A stretch of 64,000 nt of DNA from Ziziphus jujuba. Lineage: Eukaryota > Streptophyta > Magnoliopsida > Rosales > Rhamnaceae. A program made the translations under genes and the position numbers. The stretch's first letter is position 1. Every line of letters begins with the position of its first letter. Below are positions 36,561 to 48,020 of this stretch, piece by piece. The notes beneath the pieces were generated by a model. The model did not search any database. It was not told the origin of the DNA and saw only the letters and a program-made list of their open reading frames with translations. The stretch is taken from positions 20,524,001-20,588,000 of the forward strand of contig NC_083389.1 in assembly GCF_031755915.1 (NCBI RefSeq). The letters run 5' to 3'.

Positions 36561-36939
36561 TAAAAAAAAAAAAAAAACAAAATTAAAAAAATTCTAAGAA
36601 CATCAAATTAATGTCATTTGATACTTATCGTAATATTATTGGACGGTTGAATAAATTCATTAATTTAATCTCTATGAAACATCTTAAAATGTTCATTTAA
36701 TTTATAAAATCAGTGACCAAGGCTTTTCTATATATATACCTAGTCCACTCTAGAACCTAGTTAGAAGATGATTCAATTTAATTCCTATTTTGAAGAAAAA
36801 CTACATAGGAAACAAAATTAAACAAGGAGATTGAATGGTTATAGAGGATTCATTTAAGTAGAATAATAAGAATAAAAGTAAAAACACACAATTTATACAA
36901 GCATAAAGAAATAGAGTGAACAAAAACAAACAGACAATT

Positions 36940-37260
36940 TAGATCCAAGAGAACATACCTTTTATAATTACACAAATCAACAGAGCAATCCTCTTGAGAG
37001 AGAATGACTTAATAAAGTGATGAAGATTTTTTTTTTTTTTTTTTTTTTGAAGTGGAAAGCAATGAAGGTTGAATCACACGAAATGGAAAAAACACAAAGT
37101 AGGTAACCCATTAGAAATGGCATGGCAAGAAATAAATAGGGAAATGAAAAGAGAATATAATTCTTTGCTAAACAAGTAGGGAAGGAAAAGAGAATGTAAT
37201 TCTAGGAAAGGTAAAGAGAAAATGATGCTTTGCTTACATATCAATGAATTCCCTTATTAT
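36940..37260 (-). other. Presumed non-coding 5' leader exon of the NLR gene (block B)
   Basis: It aligns with 6956-7260 and has a donor, ATAAAAG|GTATGTTC, on the minus strand near 36958. The copies share 'AATGGCATGGCAAGAAATAAAT' (in pieces) and 'AATGATGCT'. It is placed about 7 kb upstream of the NLR start codon, separated by block B, the copia remnant and the LINE relic, which would all lie in the leader intron. A poly-T run at 37027-37048 is specific to this copy. Transcription is inferred only. Confidence 0.35.
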
Positions 37261-39360
37261 TATTCCAAAAAGGAGGGGAAAAAAAAACAAAAAAGAGAAT
37301 TCCCTTGTTATTAGTACAAGAAATTGATTTTGAGTAAACCTCAATGGCAAGTTATGTTAAGTTTCTAAGACGGCGGATAATTTCCACCAGAAGACCCATC
37401 AATTTTTTTTTTTTCTTTTTTTTACATCAAGTGTTTAAGAGTATAAAATCAAGTATAGAATTTATTAAGGACCTTTTCATTTTTTTTTTAATTTTTTTAG
37501 CTTACAGCAAGGTGAAAATTACCTGAATATCATTTAAAACATAAGGTATCAATTAAAAACACCTAGTAAACCCTCAACAAAAGGAAAAGAGATATGTATT
37601 AAAAATTGTAGTCTTTTATATATTTTTTTAAAATTCTTTTGAAAGTTGTTCACCTTGAAGTACTATTTTTCATATAAACTACTAGAAGTGGGTTACAATT
37701 ATATTTATATTTTCTTTCTCGTTTTCCCTTTTACATATATATGTGTGTGTGTGTGTGTAAATCTGACCATTTTTAGGTTCCTTTATATTCTTTCATGTGC
37801 TTTTGGATGAAATTGTCATAATTTGAACACAAAATCTTAGTGAGCCATAAAATGTTTGCATAATTTTTTGGAGAAAAAGCTCATTTAAAAGGCTGTAAAT
37901 TTCATATTATGTTAAATTATCAATTTTTTTTTTAAACGCTCAAGTTATTTATAGAACTATAAAATTACCCTAAAGGTATGCAAGATGTGCAACCGCATAT
38001 GGCACAACAATCATAGTGGCACAATAGTCATAGATACATAATAAGTTATATATATATTTGTTTTATTTAAAGAGTTTTCTAGAAGAAATTTATTTTTGCC
38101 AAATTAAAAGGCCAAAATTTGGAGATAACATGATTTAAAATAATATATAAATATTAGATGAATATATTCTTTTTGGGAAAGAATACAGCATATTAATTAA
38201 CAATATATATATATATATATATATATTTTTGAAACCCATATCAAAATTAAATATCACCAAATATGATTAAGGCAACCTATATAATAATGCATAGTAAATA
38301 TCACAAAAACTAATTAATAAAAATATATTTATGTCTTATTTTATGCAAAATTATTGATTGCAAAAAGAAAATAGATATTTTATTCAAATTTAACTAACCA
38401 GGGACCAAAATTAATAGCTTTTGGAAAAATTTTCTCTTATTAATAGAAATATGACAAAAAAAAAACAAAAAACCTCCATCTTCTTCATAAGTGTGTGATT
38501 TACAATTTTGTTTTTGTATTTCTGCTCTTCTCTATAAATAACTACTTATAAAGTTTTTATCAATATGCTTCTCTGTCTTTGTTTTACCATAAACCAGTTT
38601 CTATTTTTCCAATCTTCTTTTACTTTTGTATTTATTTTATTTTGTTTTGTTTTCTTCTTCTTCTTCTTCTTTTTTTTTTTAAATCTTTTTTTGCTATAGA
38701 AATTAAAATTTATTCTAGAAAATAACTATTTGAATATGAAAAACTAAAGAGGAAAAAAAAAAAAAACCAAAAAACTGAAGCGCTTATACAATCGCTCTTG
38801 AAAAAGTCATTGTTAAAAAACCACAAAATTTAGATTATGTAATTGAAAATTCAATGGAAGATTTAACTAATGACCATCATCTAGATCATGGAAAAAAAAA
38901 ATGGTCTTTTTCTTTTTGGAAAAATAATAAAAATATTCAATGGTTATTATAATAGTTTTATTATTATTTGTTCTATAATTATATTTCTAAATAAATAAAT
39001 AAAAGGCTTATATATAAAATTAGTCTCAAGTAAGATCTATTTTACTTTACTAAACTAAGATCTACCTTGATTACCATGAAATAGCACTAAATGCTCAAAT
39101 TTTAAAAATAATCAAATAATTTAATGATATACTAAAATCCTACTTAGAAAAAATGGACCAACCATGTTGAATTCAGATTATTGATAAATATAATTTTCAG
39201 TTTCTGCCCTTAATGCAATCCAACAGTTGAAAAAGAAAGATCTAATGTTATATGGACCTGAGTATATATGTAAATAAATAAAATAAGAATGACACTCTTT
39301 TAAATTTTGTACAAGGCATTTCAAATTTCAAGAACAGTTTGATGATTATAGTCATATTTT
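37261..39360. other. Gene-free AT-rich stretch
   Basis: Contains (TG)n near 37741-37758, (AT)n near 38200-38226 and (TTC)n near 38655-38670. No coding region is supported. If 36940-37260 is the NLR leader, the NLR promoter would fall in the left part. Confidence 0.45.
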
Positions 39361-39365
39361 ATTTA

Positions 39366-40737
39366 AGGGATATTTGCATTATTGATCTCCAAATTATATC
39401 CCTTGTTACCTTTGAGTCCCTAATTTTTTTTTTTTTCCCCTTATATTAACAAAGTCGTCCCCCAACCAAGCAGAGTGCAAAGTTTGTTCTCCATTATTCT
39501 GTCTATTTTCTGAGGTGAAACGCACAAAATATGCAAGTAAGAGTCAAATTACGGGCAATTTTTGTTTTTTCTCATAAGCTTATGCCTTCTCTCTCATCTC
39601 TGTCACAGGGTCATCTCTCACAAATGAAAAAACCGTATATAACAAAAAATCATTAGAACAAAGCATCAAGGAGAGGCTTCAAGATGAACAAGTATAATTT
39701 CTTATGAACACTCAAGCAATGGCTCTATTGCCGAGAAGCATCAGCCACATTTATATAATTAAGATAATTACAAAATTGAGCCTGCCAAAAAAAAAAAAAA
39801 AAAAAAACAACCAATAATCTTTCGTATAATTAAGATTATAAGTGACCAAGCACCAATCAACCCGAGATGAGGTGATTATCTTCCGAATCCCACCACAGAA
39901 GTCTTTCACATCTATAAATGTGAACTTTCTTTTTTTTTTCCTTTTGTTTTTTGTTTTTACACTGCTTTGATTTCCCTGTAAAAAAAAAAAAGAAAAAAGA
40001 AAAAAAAATTGGGTTCTGAAGCTTTAAAAGCAGAAAGAGTTCCTTCAGTTTATTTATTATTCTCTGATATCTAAAAGAAAATATCAAAGAAATTTTCAAT
40101 CTTTAAGTTGAAAAATATATTAATTTTGAAATACTCACTTGCGCTTTCTTCGTTAAACCAAGAGAACCCCTAGTAAGCCAAGGAAGAAAAAAATAAAAAT
40201 AAAAATAATTAAAGGGGTTTCTCTGCTAAAGCACAGTCCCTCTAATCAACTCCCAAGACAAATCCAGAAGAAGTGAAAAGAAATAGCTGAGAGAGAGAGA
40301 CTCATCCCTTTCTCCATTACTTTTGAAACTATCTTTCAGCGTCCAATATTCACCAAGTGGACCGAGCCTAAGCTCTAACTTTTTCTACAGTTAAAGAGCC
40401 ATGGCTCCCTCTTTACCTATGCTAACACCACAAGCCACTCTCTATCTTTGGAAAGAGCTCATTTCTGGTGTTTCTGGGACTTTTTCCTTTGGAAAGAAGA
40501 TGAAGATGAAAAGATGAGGTTGCCGTTTATTTGACACTCAGGTGCAAAACACATGCGTGTAATGGTGGAAAATAGACAGAATAATGCAGGATCAAAGGTG
40601 CACTCTTTTGCTGAGTTCGGGGACGAATTTGCCAAATGAGAAAAGTTTAGGGACTCAAATGCAACAAGCAATATACTTTGAGGAATAGCGGTGCAAAAAC
40701 CTCTTTATTTAATCTAGACTTCAAAGCAAATATCCCT
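39366..40737. mobile_element. Long-TIR DNA transposon relic (MULE-like), possible host-sequence carrier
   Basis: The left end (39366-39560) matches the reverse complement of 40515-40737: 'AGGGATATTTGC', 'TTTGAGTCCCTAA', 'ATTATTCTGTCTATTTTC' and 'GTCAAAT(T/A)A'. Terminal inverted repeats of nearly 200 bp suggest a Mutator-like element, but no 8-10-bp target duplication was confirmed. The 950-bp interior is less AT-rich than its surroundings, with segments resembling untranslated exon sequence (for example near 40220-40440), so captured host DNA is possible. No transposase is seen. Confidence 0.6.
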
Positions 40738-40814
40738 AAACCTAGAAGAATAAACTTGGGCGTGCATAACAATAAATAGGATCGTCTTTTAAGGATAGTT
40801 ATTTTCATTCACTA

Positions 40815-41345
40815 AAAAAATCGCATTCATTAACCACTCTTTTTGGTCGCCAAAAATGGGTTTTTGGTTGCTGAAGAATATCAACGACCAAAAACACATG
40901 GCCACTACATGGTTGATAGAAGCTTGTAACTAATTATATTTAGTTACTGAACAACTTTGGTTGCTAGAACTTAAAACTTTCAACAACCAAATTTAAATTT
41001 TTTTGTGACCATGCTTTAGTTTCTAAAACTCTAAAAAATTCACCAATTTAATCAACTTTTATGGCCTAAAGTGGTATAAGTGTCCAATATTATAATTATT
41101 ATAGACCAACAACATGGTCGTTGAAAAATTACTTTTTGAGACCGAATTGATTGATCGGTGAAAATACTCACAGCAACCAACACAGTGATTACTTTTGATC
41201 CTTTACATATTCTAAAATATTTTTAATCACCAAAAACTGGTCACCAATGCTCTACATCCAGCAACCAAACTTAGTCTCTAAATGATTTATGTTTAGCAAC
41301 CAATATGTATGGATTTTAAGTAACCAATTTGTCCACTAAAAGGCA
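40815..41345. mobile_element. CACTA-like subterminal motif array
   Basis: More than ten variants of TTGGTCGCCAAA, GCAACCAA, GTCACCAA and GGTTGCT occur in both orientations in about 530 bp. This is the pattern of En/Spm-type subterminal repeats. No transposase and no second end were identified. Confidence 0.5.
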
Positions 41346-42075
41346 ATTGTTTTAGTTATTTTCTAAATTAATTAAGAGTAAAGGTGTAAAAATATACAAT
41401 ATATAAAGCAAATTAGCAAATTCTTAGAGCACCAAAACTCTAAATATTTATAAAAACAATAATTGTCTTTATATGCAGATAATTGCCATTACACAATTAA
41501 AACAATTATTTTGTATAACATAGGCAATAAAATCTATAAACAATTACAAGTAGTGATGGCGATGGTGGGCAGTGGTGGAGACAAATCTTGTATTGAACTC
41601 ATCATTGCATTAATTTTAAACATGTACTCGATTGATTGAACTTGACCTTGGTCCTTAAATTCCTAAATAACCAAAGTCAAATGAAAACCAACCTAGCATG
41701 TTTACTGGCTACTATAATTCCAAACTCGGATAATAGCAACTATAATTCCTAAATCAAATAATTCAAAGCAAATTATACTATCTATACAATAAATGATCCC
41801 CTTTTAATGATGTTTTTTTCTTGAAACTTTGCAACTTTCCTCTCAACTAGTCACTTTGAGGTGACTATCAAGTTCAAAAGAGAATAAACACAACTTCTTG
41901 TGCACCAACTAGAAAATAATAAATATAAAATACAGAATTTCAGAAGAGAACCACGAATGAAAAACAAATTATGAATGTTGACCCCCAAAAAAAAAAAAAA
42001 AAAACTTCATACCCGCATAATTGGAAGAGAAGTATTTCAAGGAACCCATCCATAATAAACCTCAGCAAACCCAAA
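41346..42075. other. Gene-free stretch; 41870-42075 is the left half of a duplicated segment
   Basis: The last 200 bp (AAATTATGAATGTTGAC .. CATACCCGCATA .. CCATAATAA) match 45420-45540. The solo LTR at 42076 interrupts this copy. Confidence 0.55.
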
Positions 42076-44950
42076 TGTAACACCCCGTACCAAAATACAT
42101 ATATTTTAACAAGTTTGACCAAGTGAATCATATGTGGGTCCAAATTAATTTTTTCTATGATCAATATTTTTTGTTTGACTGATATACCATTGTGTAGATC
42201 TAGTCGATATGAGTTCATAAACTGACGGAACGCCAAATTTTGAATTATAGATAAAAAGTTATGATTTTAAAAAATTTTAAACATAAGTTTTATATCAGTT
42301 TCCAAACTAATCCTCAATTTTTATCTGTTAGTGACCTAGACTCTATATAAGCCTTGGTAAGTGTGCCAAATAAGAAATCAAATCCCAAAATACCTTTTTC
42401 AGCCTCAATCCCAAAAATTCTCCCATCAAACCCGTGGGTCCAAACTGGGTTGCTTCAACCCATTTAATGACAAACCGAGTCATTGCTTTTTTTGTCCATT
42501 ACAACCACCATCCTTGTACACACGTCAGCCAGGGAGGAAGAGGACTCGACGGCGAACTTGGCCATAGAATTTCACGCCGAACGGCTGTCGAACGTACCCA
42601 GATTGGGTCGGCGAAAGTGGCAACAGCCAACGAGGTAGGTCGTAGGATTTTTGTGATTTTCAGCTGTTTCAGGCAAACCCATAGACGTTTCCCATTATTT
42701 TTTTATCCTTCTGAACTCATTTTCATGGTTCTTTTGCCTAGATTCCTCACCGATTGGGAGATACGACTTAACGTTCGGCCAAAGCTTCAACTGAGTTTTC
42801 CGGCCACCAGAGGAATTTTTGAACCAAGGTGAACATACTGGTGAGTTCCTTGTCTCTTGGTCTTTCCATCAATATAAAATTTGTGAATTTTGAAGGTCGT
42901 TTGATAATTTTCGAATAAATTCGGACTGTATTTGGACAAAATTGGTCAAATTGGTTAAAATTGAAGTTGAATTAATGAAATTAAATATTATGAAGACCCA
43001 CTAGGAGGTTCAATTTCGAAAGATTAGACTTCGGATGAAAATTCCCAATTTAAAATACCGGATCCAAAGGATAGGCGGTATAATTAGACCATCAGGTGTT
43101 CAATTTACATAATTTCATAATAGTATAAGTCAATTTAAGATATTTGGAACATACAAGTATCTCTAGTTTAATTATTAAAGCCTGAAAAATATTTTATTAT
43201 ATTTTAGGCACTTACATTGAGTCTGAAAACAAGAATAGGAGTGAGCATCTGCAGTACTATAAATGGTTTTATAATTTTTAAAATTGTTTGAGGTATAATA
43301 TAATATATATGTGATTTGAATAATTTGCGTAATACCATTTGATTAAATGTTTGGTTTATGTATATATATAAATATCTGCTTTTATAAATGAGTTGTCATT
43401 TTATGTGATACTTGATAATATTTTAAATGGTTTTCAATTCTAATGAATTCATAAGTGAACTTGTGGTATTAAAATATTTCGGTATTTGAATTGAATTTTT
43501 AATCATTTCAGAAATGATTGATTTGAGAAAGTAGATTGAAAATTATATGATTTTAAACATGTTCAAATATTTTAAAATTTTATATGCTTAAAATTGGTTT
43601 ATGGTGAATATGTTTCATTGTGTATTTCTCGTTTTATATGAAATGATGATTTGAAAATTTTAAAATATTTAAATAAACAGTTGAATTTAAATATTAAATA
43701 AGAACTTATGATACAGTATTGTTTGGAAAAATATTTAATATATTACAAGATTGTTTTAAGGATACTGTATCAGTTATTTTCAATTGATGTACCATATAGT
43801 ACCAGAGTTCCCATTTAGAATTATATTACAATGTGCTGGGTTTTTATCACGGTACTGTGAAGTTATACGTAGCCCACAAAATATTTTTGCTACGGACCAT
43901 GACATCGAATTTATTCGATGATTTATTATTATTGCCTCGGTACCGTAAGGTTGGACTCGACCCACAATATATTATTACCACAGACCATAAGATTGCATTT
44001 ACCCCATAGGTTATTATTGCCACGGTACCGTGACATTGAGCCTCGACCCACAGGATATTATTGCCACGAACCATAAAGTTGAATACGTCCTAACGATTTA
44101 CTATTTCCACGATACATTTCGGATATTGAAGGTCGTAAGATGGGGATATTCCATGGTTTATAGTTTTATACATTGTATACGTTTGAATATATTGTTGGTT
44201 TTCAAAATGGTGGTTATTGCTACACATTCATAATTATTTCATGAAATTGAGCTTATAAGATTTTATGTTCAAACTCCATATCTTGTTTAACGTATTTTGT
44301 AATATTATATTAATTGTTCATTTTTGTGCTTTTGAGCATCAATTTTACAATATTCAATTGGAGTACAAGTTTGGGTTTTATAAAACAATTTTAAATGGGA
44401 AACTTTTCAAACAAATAGAACGAAAGATCTTGAGAGAGATTTTTGTGGAAAAAAATTATTATTTTTCTATTATACAATGTCACTCACTGAAATTTCTTTA
44501 TCTCACGTTTTATTTGTTTTAAATTCATTCCCCTAGGCCCAAACAGTTAGTAGCAATCTACCTCGCACTCAGCTTATCACTTTGTTTCTTCCACTACAGC
44601 ACTAGTATTTTTCCTTCCTTTATTATCTGTCTTCCTTAACTTATTTACTACTATTGTACTTCTAAACTTTACTGACACTCTTAAAATGCTTTGATTTAAA
44701 TATGAATCCTAGTAGAGACTATATTGCTTATGTGTGTAGTTATAGCATGTGATACCTTAGGCCGGTTGTGGACTTTATGCTGTTGTGGATTTATTATATA
44801 TAATGTTTGAAATATTATTGATATCACTTGTGTTTGTTGTCCACGTTTCAAGTGGAGTTCCATTAGATATTCTTAGGAATTGTCCAGTGGAACTTCATCA
44901 GGCGGGATCTCACAGGAGATCCAAGAAGGTTTCCGAAGCGGATCCTATCA
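42076..44950 (+). mobile_element. Solo LTR of about 2.9 kb (TGTAACACCCC family)
   Basis: The element starts TGTAACACCCCGTACC and ends GCGGATCCTATCA, with CAAA on both sides (42072-42075 and 44951-44954) as a short target duplication. Flanking sequence continues on the far side exactly as in the uninterrupted related segment at 45420-45720, which acts as an empty site. No gag or pol is present, so it is a solo LTR, probably Ty3/gypsy-like from its TGTAACACCCC start. Open frames such as 42434-42832 lie in the LTR and are not genes. A truncated copy lies inverted at 62537-63703. Confidence 0.75.
43815..44110. repeat. ~60/120-bp tandem repeats inside the solo LTR
   Basis: About five units on the theme ATTATTGCCACGGTACCGTGA..TTGA.CTCGACCCACA alternate with ATTATTGCCACGGACCATAA..TTGAAT.C, giving a 120-bp higher-order unit. 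The minus-strand open frames at 43780-44074 are translations of these repeats. Confidence 0.85.
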
Positions 44951-45720
44951 CAAATGCCAAAATATAATTCTTCCCTACAACACTTTTTAAGTATAAAGAG
45001 AACCAAAAGTGATGATAAAACCATAGAACAAGGACTTAAATCTGACTGAAATACCTTGTCATGTCATAATACACAACCAGACAATTCTCCTACAAAAAGA
45101 GCTATATGACCACTAAACGAAATCCTGAACCCTCTTCAAACTTTCTTATGAAAACCCCTCCAAACACAAACATGAACAAATGCAAATTACTATTGACGTT
45201 TACTAAAAAATAACGGATGATAAATTAAAAAGAAGACCTAAGAAATTGAAATTCAAACTAAAATAATATATACATATATAGACAGATAGATATAAAGACA
45301 ATGTGAAAAGCTATAATTAACTATAAAAAATATAAAGACAATGTGAAAAGCTATAATTAACTATCAAAAAGTTTTTCTCTACTCATCAATCCTGAATCTT
45401 AATTGTCCAAAAGGTGCACCTGGAAAAATTATGAATGCTAACAGAAAACACTGCATACCTGCATACCAGGATGGTGTAAGTATTTAAAGGAGCTCCAACC
45501 TCCATAATAACTTAAAAGCAGCCTCTGCAGCCCTAAATGCCAGCTTATAATTCATTTCCATGTGTATTCTTCCCTACAAAATTCGTAAATATAAAGAAAA
45601 TAAATTGAAAATGATGATAAAACATAGAACAATGACTTAAGTCTACAATATCTTCTCAAGTCTTAACACCACAAGCCCAAACAATTCTCTTACAGAGACG
45701 CCAAACAATTTTACAAGGAT
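44951..45720. repeat. Local duplication: right half of interrupted copy plus intact copy
   Basis: 44951-45110 (CAAATGCCAAAATATAATTC .. TTCTTCCCTACAA .. GATGATAAAAC .. ACAATTCTCCTACA) matches 45537-45710. 45420-45540 matches 41990-42075. The units were tandem before the LTR arrived. A perfect 40-bp tandem duplication, TATAAAGACAATGTGAAAAG.., occupies 45291-45330 and 45331-45370. Confidence 0.7.
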
Positions 45721-47670
45721 GCAAAATCGAAGAAAATCATTATATCAATTTTAAGCCTATAATAGTAGAGAAATTCTACTCAACCATCATTGGTGAGGAC
45801 TCAATTATGTCAACTCAAGACAACATTGTCTCAAATCTAGAGAGGTATTGGGAGGTTAAGCTCATTTCCTTTTCCTAGGTGTTAAGAGAAAACATAAAAC
45901 ATAGTTCCAAAGTGTCAAGATTTCATAAGAAATACTCAAACAAGCACAGTGAAAGGTCAATAGAAAATCTCACAAGCAATCCAAATTTTAGTATCAGAAT
46001 CACCAACCAATAATCAAAATATAGTTACTTAGTAAACCAGCAAACTGCTTAGTTGGATAACTTTAATCCATATAGATGGGAACCAACCATCACTGCAACA
46101 AAAATAGCATTTAATAAAACCAACTGGAAAAAATAATAATTTAGTAAAGAGCAAGTTTTCACCTTTGGGTAATCAAGGCCAAACTCCTACACCATAATTG
46201 TCTCTATAAAATACCCAAAGTTTCTACTACCAATACACCAATATACCTGATAAAAGAATAAAACATCATAAGTAAGTGATTAGCATTAGCCTAAGAATAG
46301 ATAGTAAACCAGTATGACATGACTACATAAAAATAAATAAATAAAGCATATAAATAAGTGACTAGCATACATGATATGTATATATAAATAGAGAGAGAGA
46401 GAGAGAGAAGCCTTGAAAACTCATTTCTTGATAAAACAATATGTTCATTGAGTATATTAATTCAAGTATGTTTCAATTCAGGACAATATAAATTGATAAC
46501 TTAAGTTTCACCTCTTAACAACTAAAATGAAATCAGATTTTAATTCATAGAAAAATTATATAATAATTCTAATTCAGATTTTGTACCAAAGCTGATGCTA
46601 TCAATATTCAAAAATGAAACTACATATCCAATTTGTAATTAAACTTAGAACAAATATAAAATAAATCTCTGTGAAATATTAATCAACGGCTACAAGCACA
46701 AGCATAGTAATAGCAGCTGAAGCATGCGCATCACCTCATCAGACAAGTCTTTATGTATACATTACTACTTGAAACTTACAAACAATAGAATAATAAAATA
46801 GAAGATGTACCTTGCTTTGATAAGTATAAGAAGGAAATTAAGTTGCTTTCACCTTCACCGGATGCTTACCACCTGAAACTTGCAAAATAAAAAGAATTAA
46901 TCAACAAGAAAAATTTGGTTAAAAAAGTAATTTTTGTTGTAGTAATTTCCATATAAATCAAAATTACCAAATCAGAGCAGCCAAACGGATCTTAGTATGC
47001 ATACTTATAATAAACAAAAAATTAAATCAGAACCCATCTTATAGCATAGGTTAAATAAAACAGAGAAAAAAAAGTTCCCATAAATGTGACTAAATTTCAA
47101 AGCTTGAATTTCGGAAGAAAATTAAGCCCAAGTACCTTTGCTGATATACACACTATAAAGCAAGATGCACAAAAGGCAGATCATACTGAAATGGGAAGGA
47201 ATAGTGATGCATTAGTACTATTAGATCTCAGATCTGTGGTAATTGCAATAAATCTTCAACATATATATATATATATATATATAGATATATCGAATTAAAT
47301 ACTAGGTTGCCAAGTACCTTCCTACTTCCTCTACCATTTTCCCCAAATTCGATTGGTCTTTGCCAAACCAAGTACAATTTCAGAGGGAAAAAAAAGAAAA
47401 AGAAAAAGAAAACAGAGGCATAAAATAACCATGGATGTTGGCTCCTGAACTCTCAGATATTATGAGGAACCCATCATACTTGTCAGCAAAAGAGAAAAGC
47501 TAGCTCTTTCTTCTCTGCCCCTGGCAATGTCTTTGCCTCTATAGTAGCCTCTCTCATTGTTGCTAACTAGCAAAGCCCGAAACCCAACTTAAAAAAACAA
47601 AAAGGGAAAGAAGAAAACCAAGGAAGATGACGCAGTAAAGCTAGCAGTGATTTATTGAAGATAGGAAATC
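45721..47670. other. Gene-free stretch
   Basis: A (GA)n run lies near 46389-46409 and (AT)n at 47261-47282. Several pieces resemble intron or UTR sequence but no exon could be recognised on either strand. Confidence 0.4.
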
Positions 47671-47675
47671 TAAGG

Positions 47676-47825
47676 ACCACACTTACCATAGTAGCGCCTA
47701 TCGAAGTGGTTGGCCCTAAAAGTTCCGACGCTACACTCGACACTGGGGCACTCCTTCCTTAGCCTCCAGACTTTCCCAGAATCGTCCACCTTGTAGAACT
47801 GGAGGACGGCGAGCTTCACCTTTTT

Positions 47826-47856
<31 letters not shown>

Positions 47857-48020
47857 TGCTTAATCTTCTAGAGCGTGTAGGGCAGAGGGCCAGATTGAGG
47901 GTGGGTTCCTTACGGATGTTGTAATCGGCAAGGTTCCACCATCTTCCATCTTCCAATTGCTTTCCTGCGAAGATCAGGCGTTGATGGTCCGGCGGTATTC
48001 CTTTGGATCTTTGCTGCTAC
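47676..48020 (-). pseudogene. Ubiquitin-40S ribosomal protein eS31 (RPS27A) fusion pseudogene
   Basis: On the minus strand the first part reads [19 protein letters not shown] .. [16 protein letters not shown], the C-terminal half of ubiquitin. It continues with a lysine run (made by an expanded CTT/AAG triplet tract, 47823-47855) and [40 protein letters not shown] and RRYYGKC, the eS31 tail. The ubiquitin N terminus and the DKE before GIPPD are missing, the Gly-Gly junction is destroyed by a frame change, and zinc-ligand cysteines of eS31 are changed (ECS for ECG, YYG for YCG). No intron is present, as in functional plant copies. It is dead. Confidence 0.9.

Noticed and set aside
42434..42832. 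132-residue open frame with basic, arginine-rich sequence
   Set aside because: Lies in the solo LTR; the inverted copy near 63.2-63.4 kb encodes something quite different, so it is not conserved protein sequence.
43780..44074. Two overlapping minus-strand open frames
   Set aside because: Translations of the 60/120-bp LTR tandem repeat, with no protein similarity recognised.
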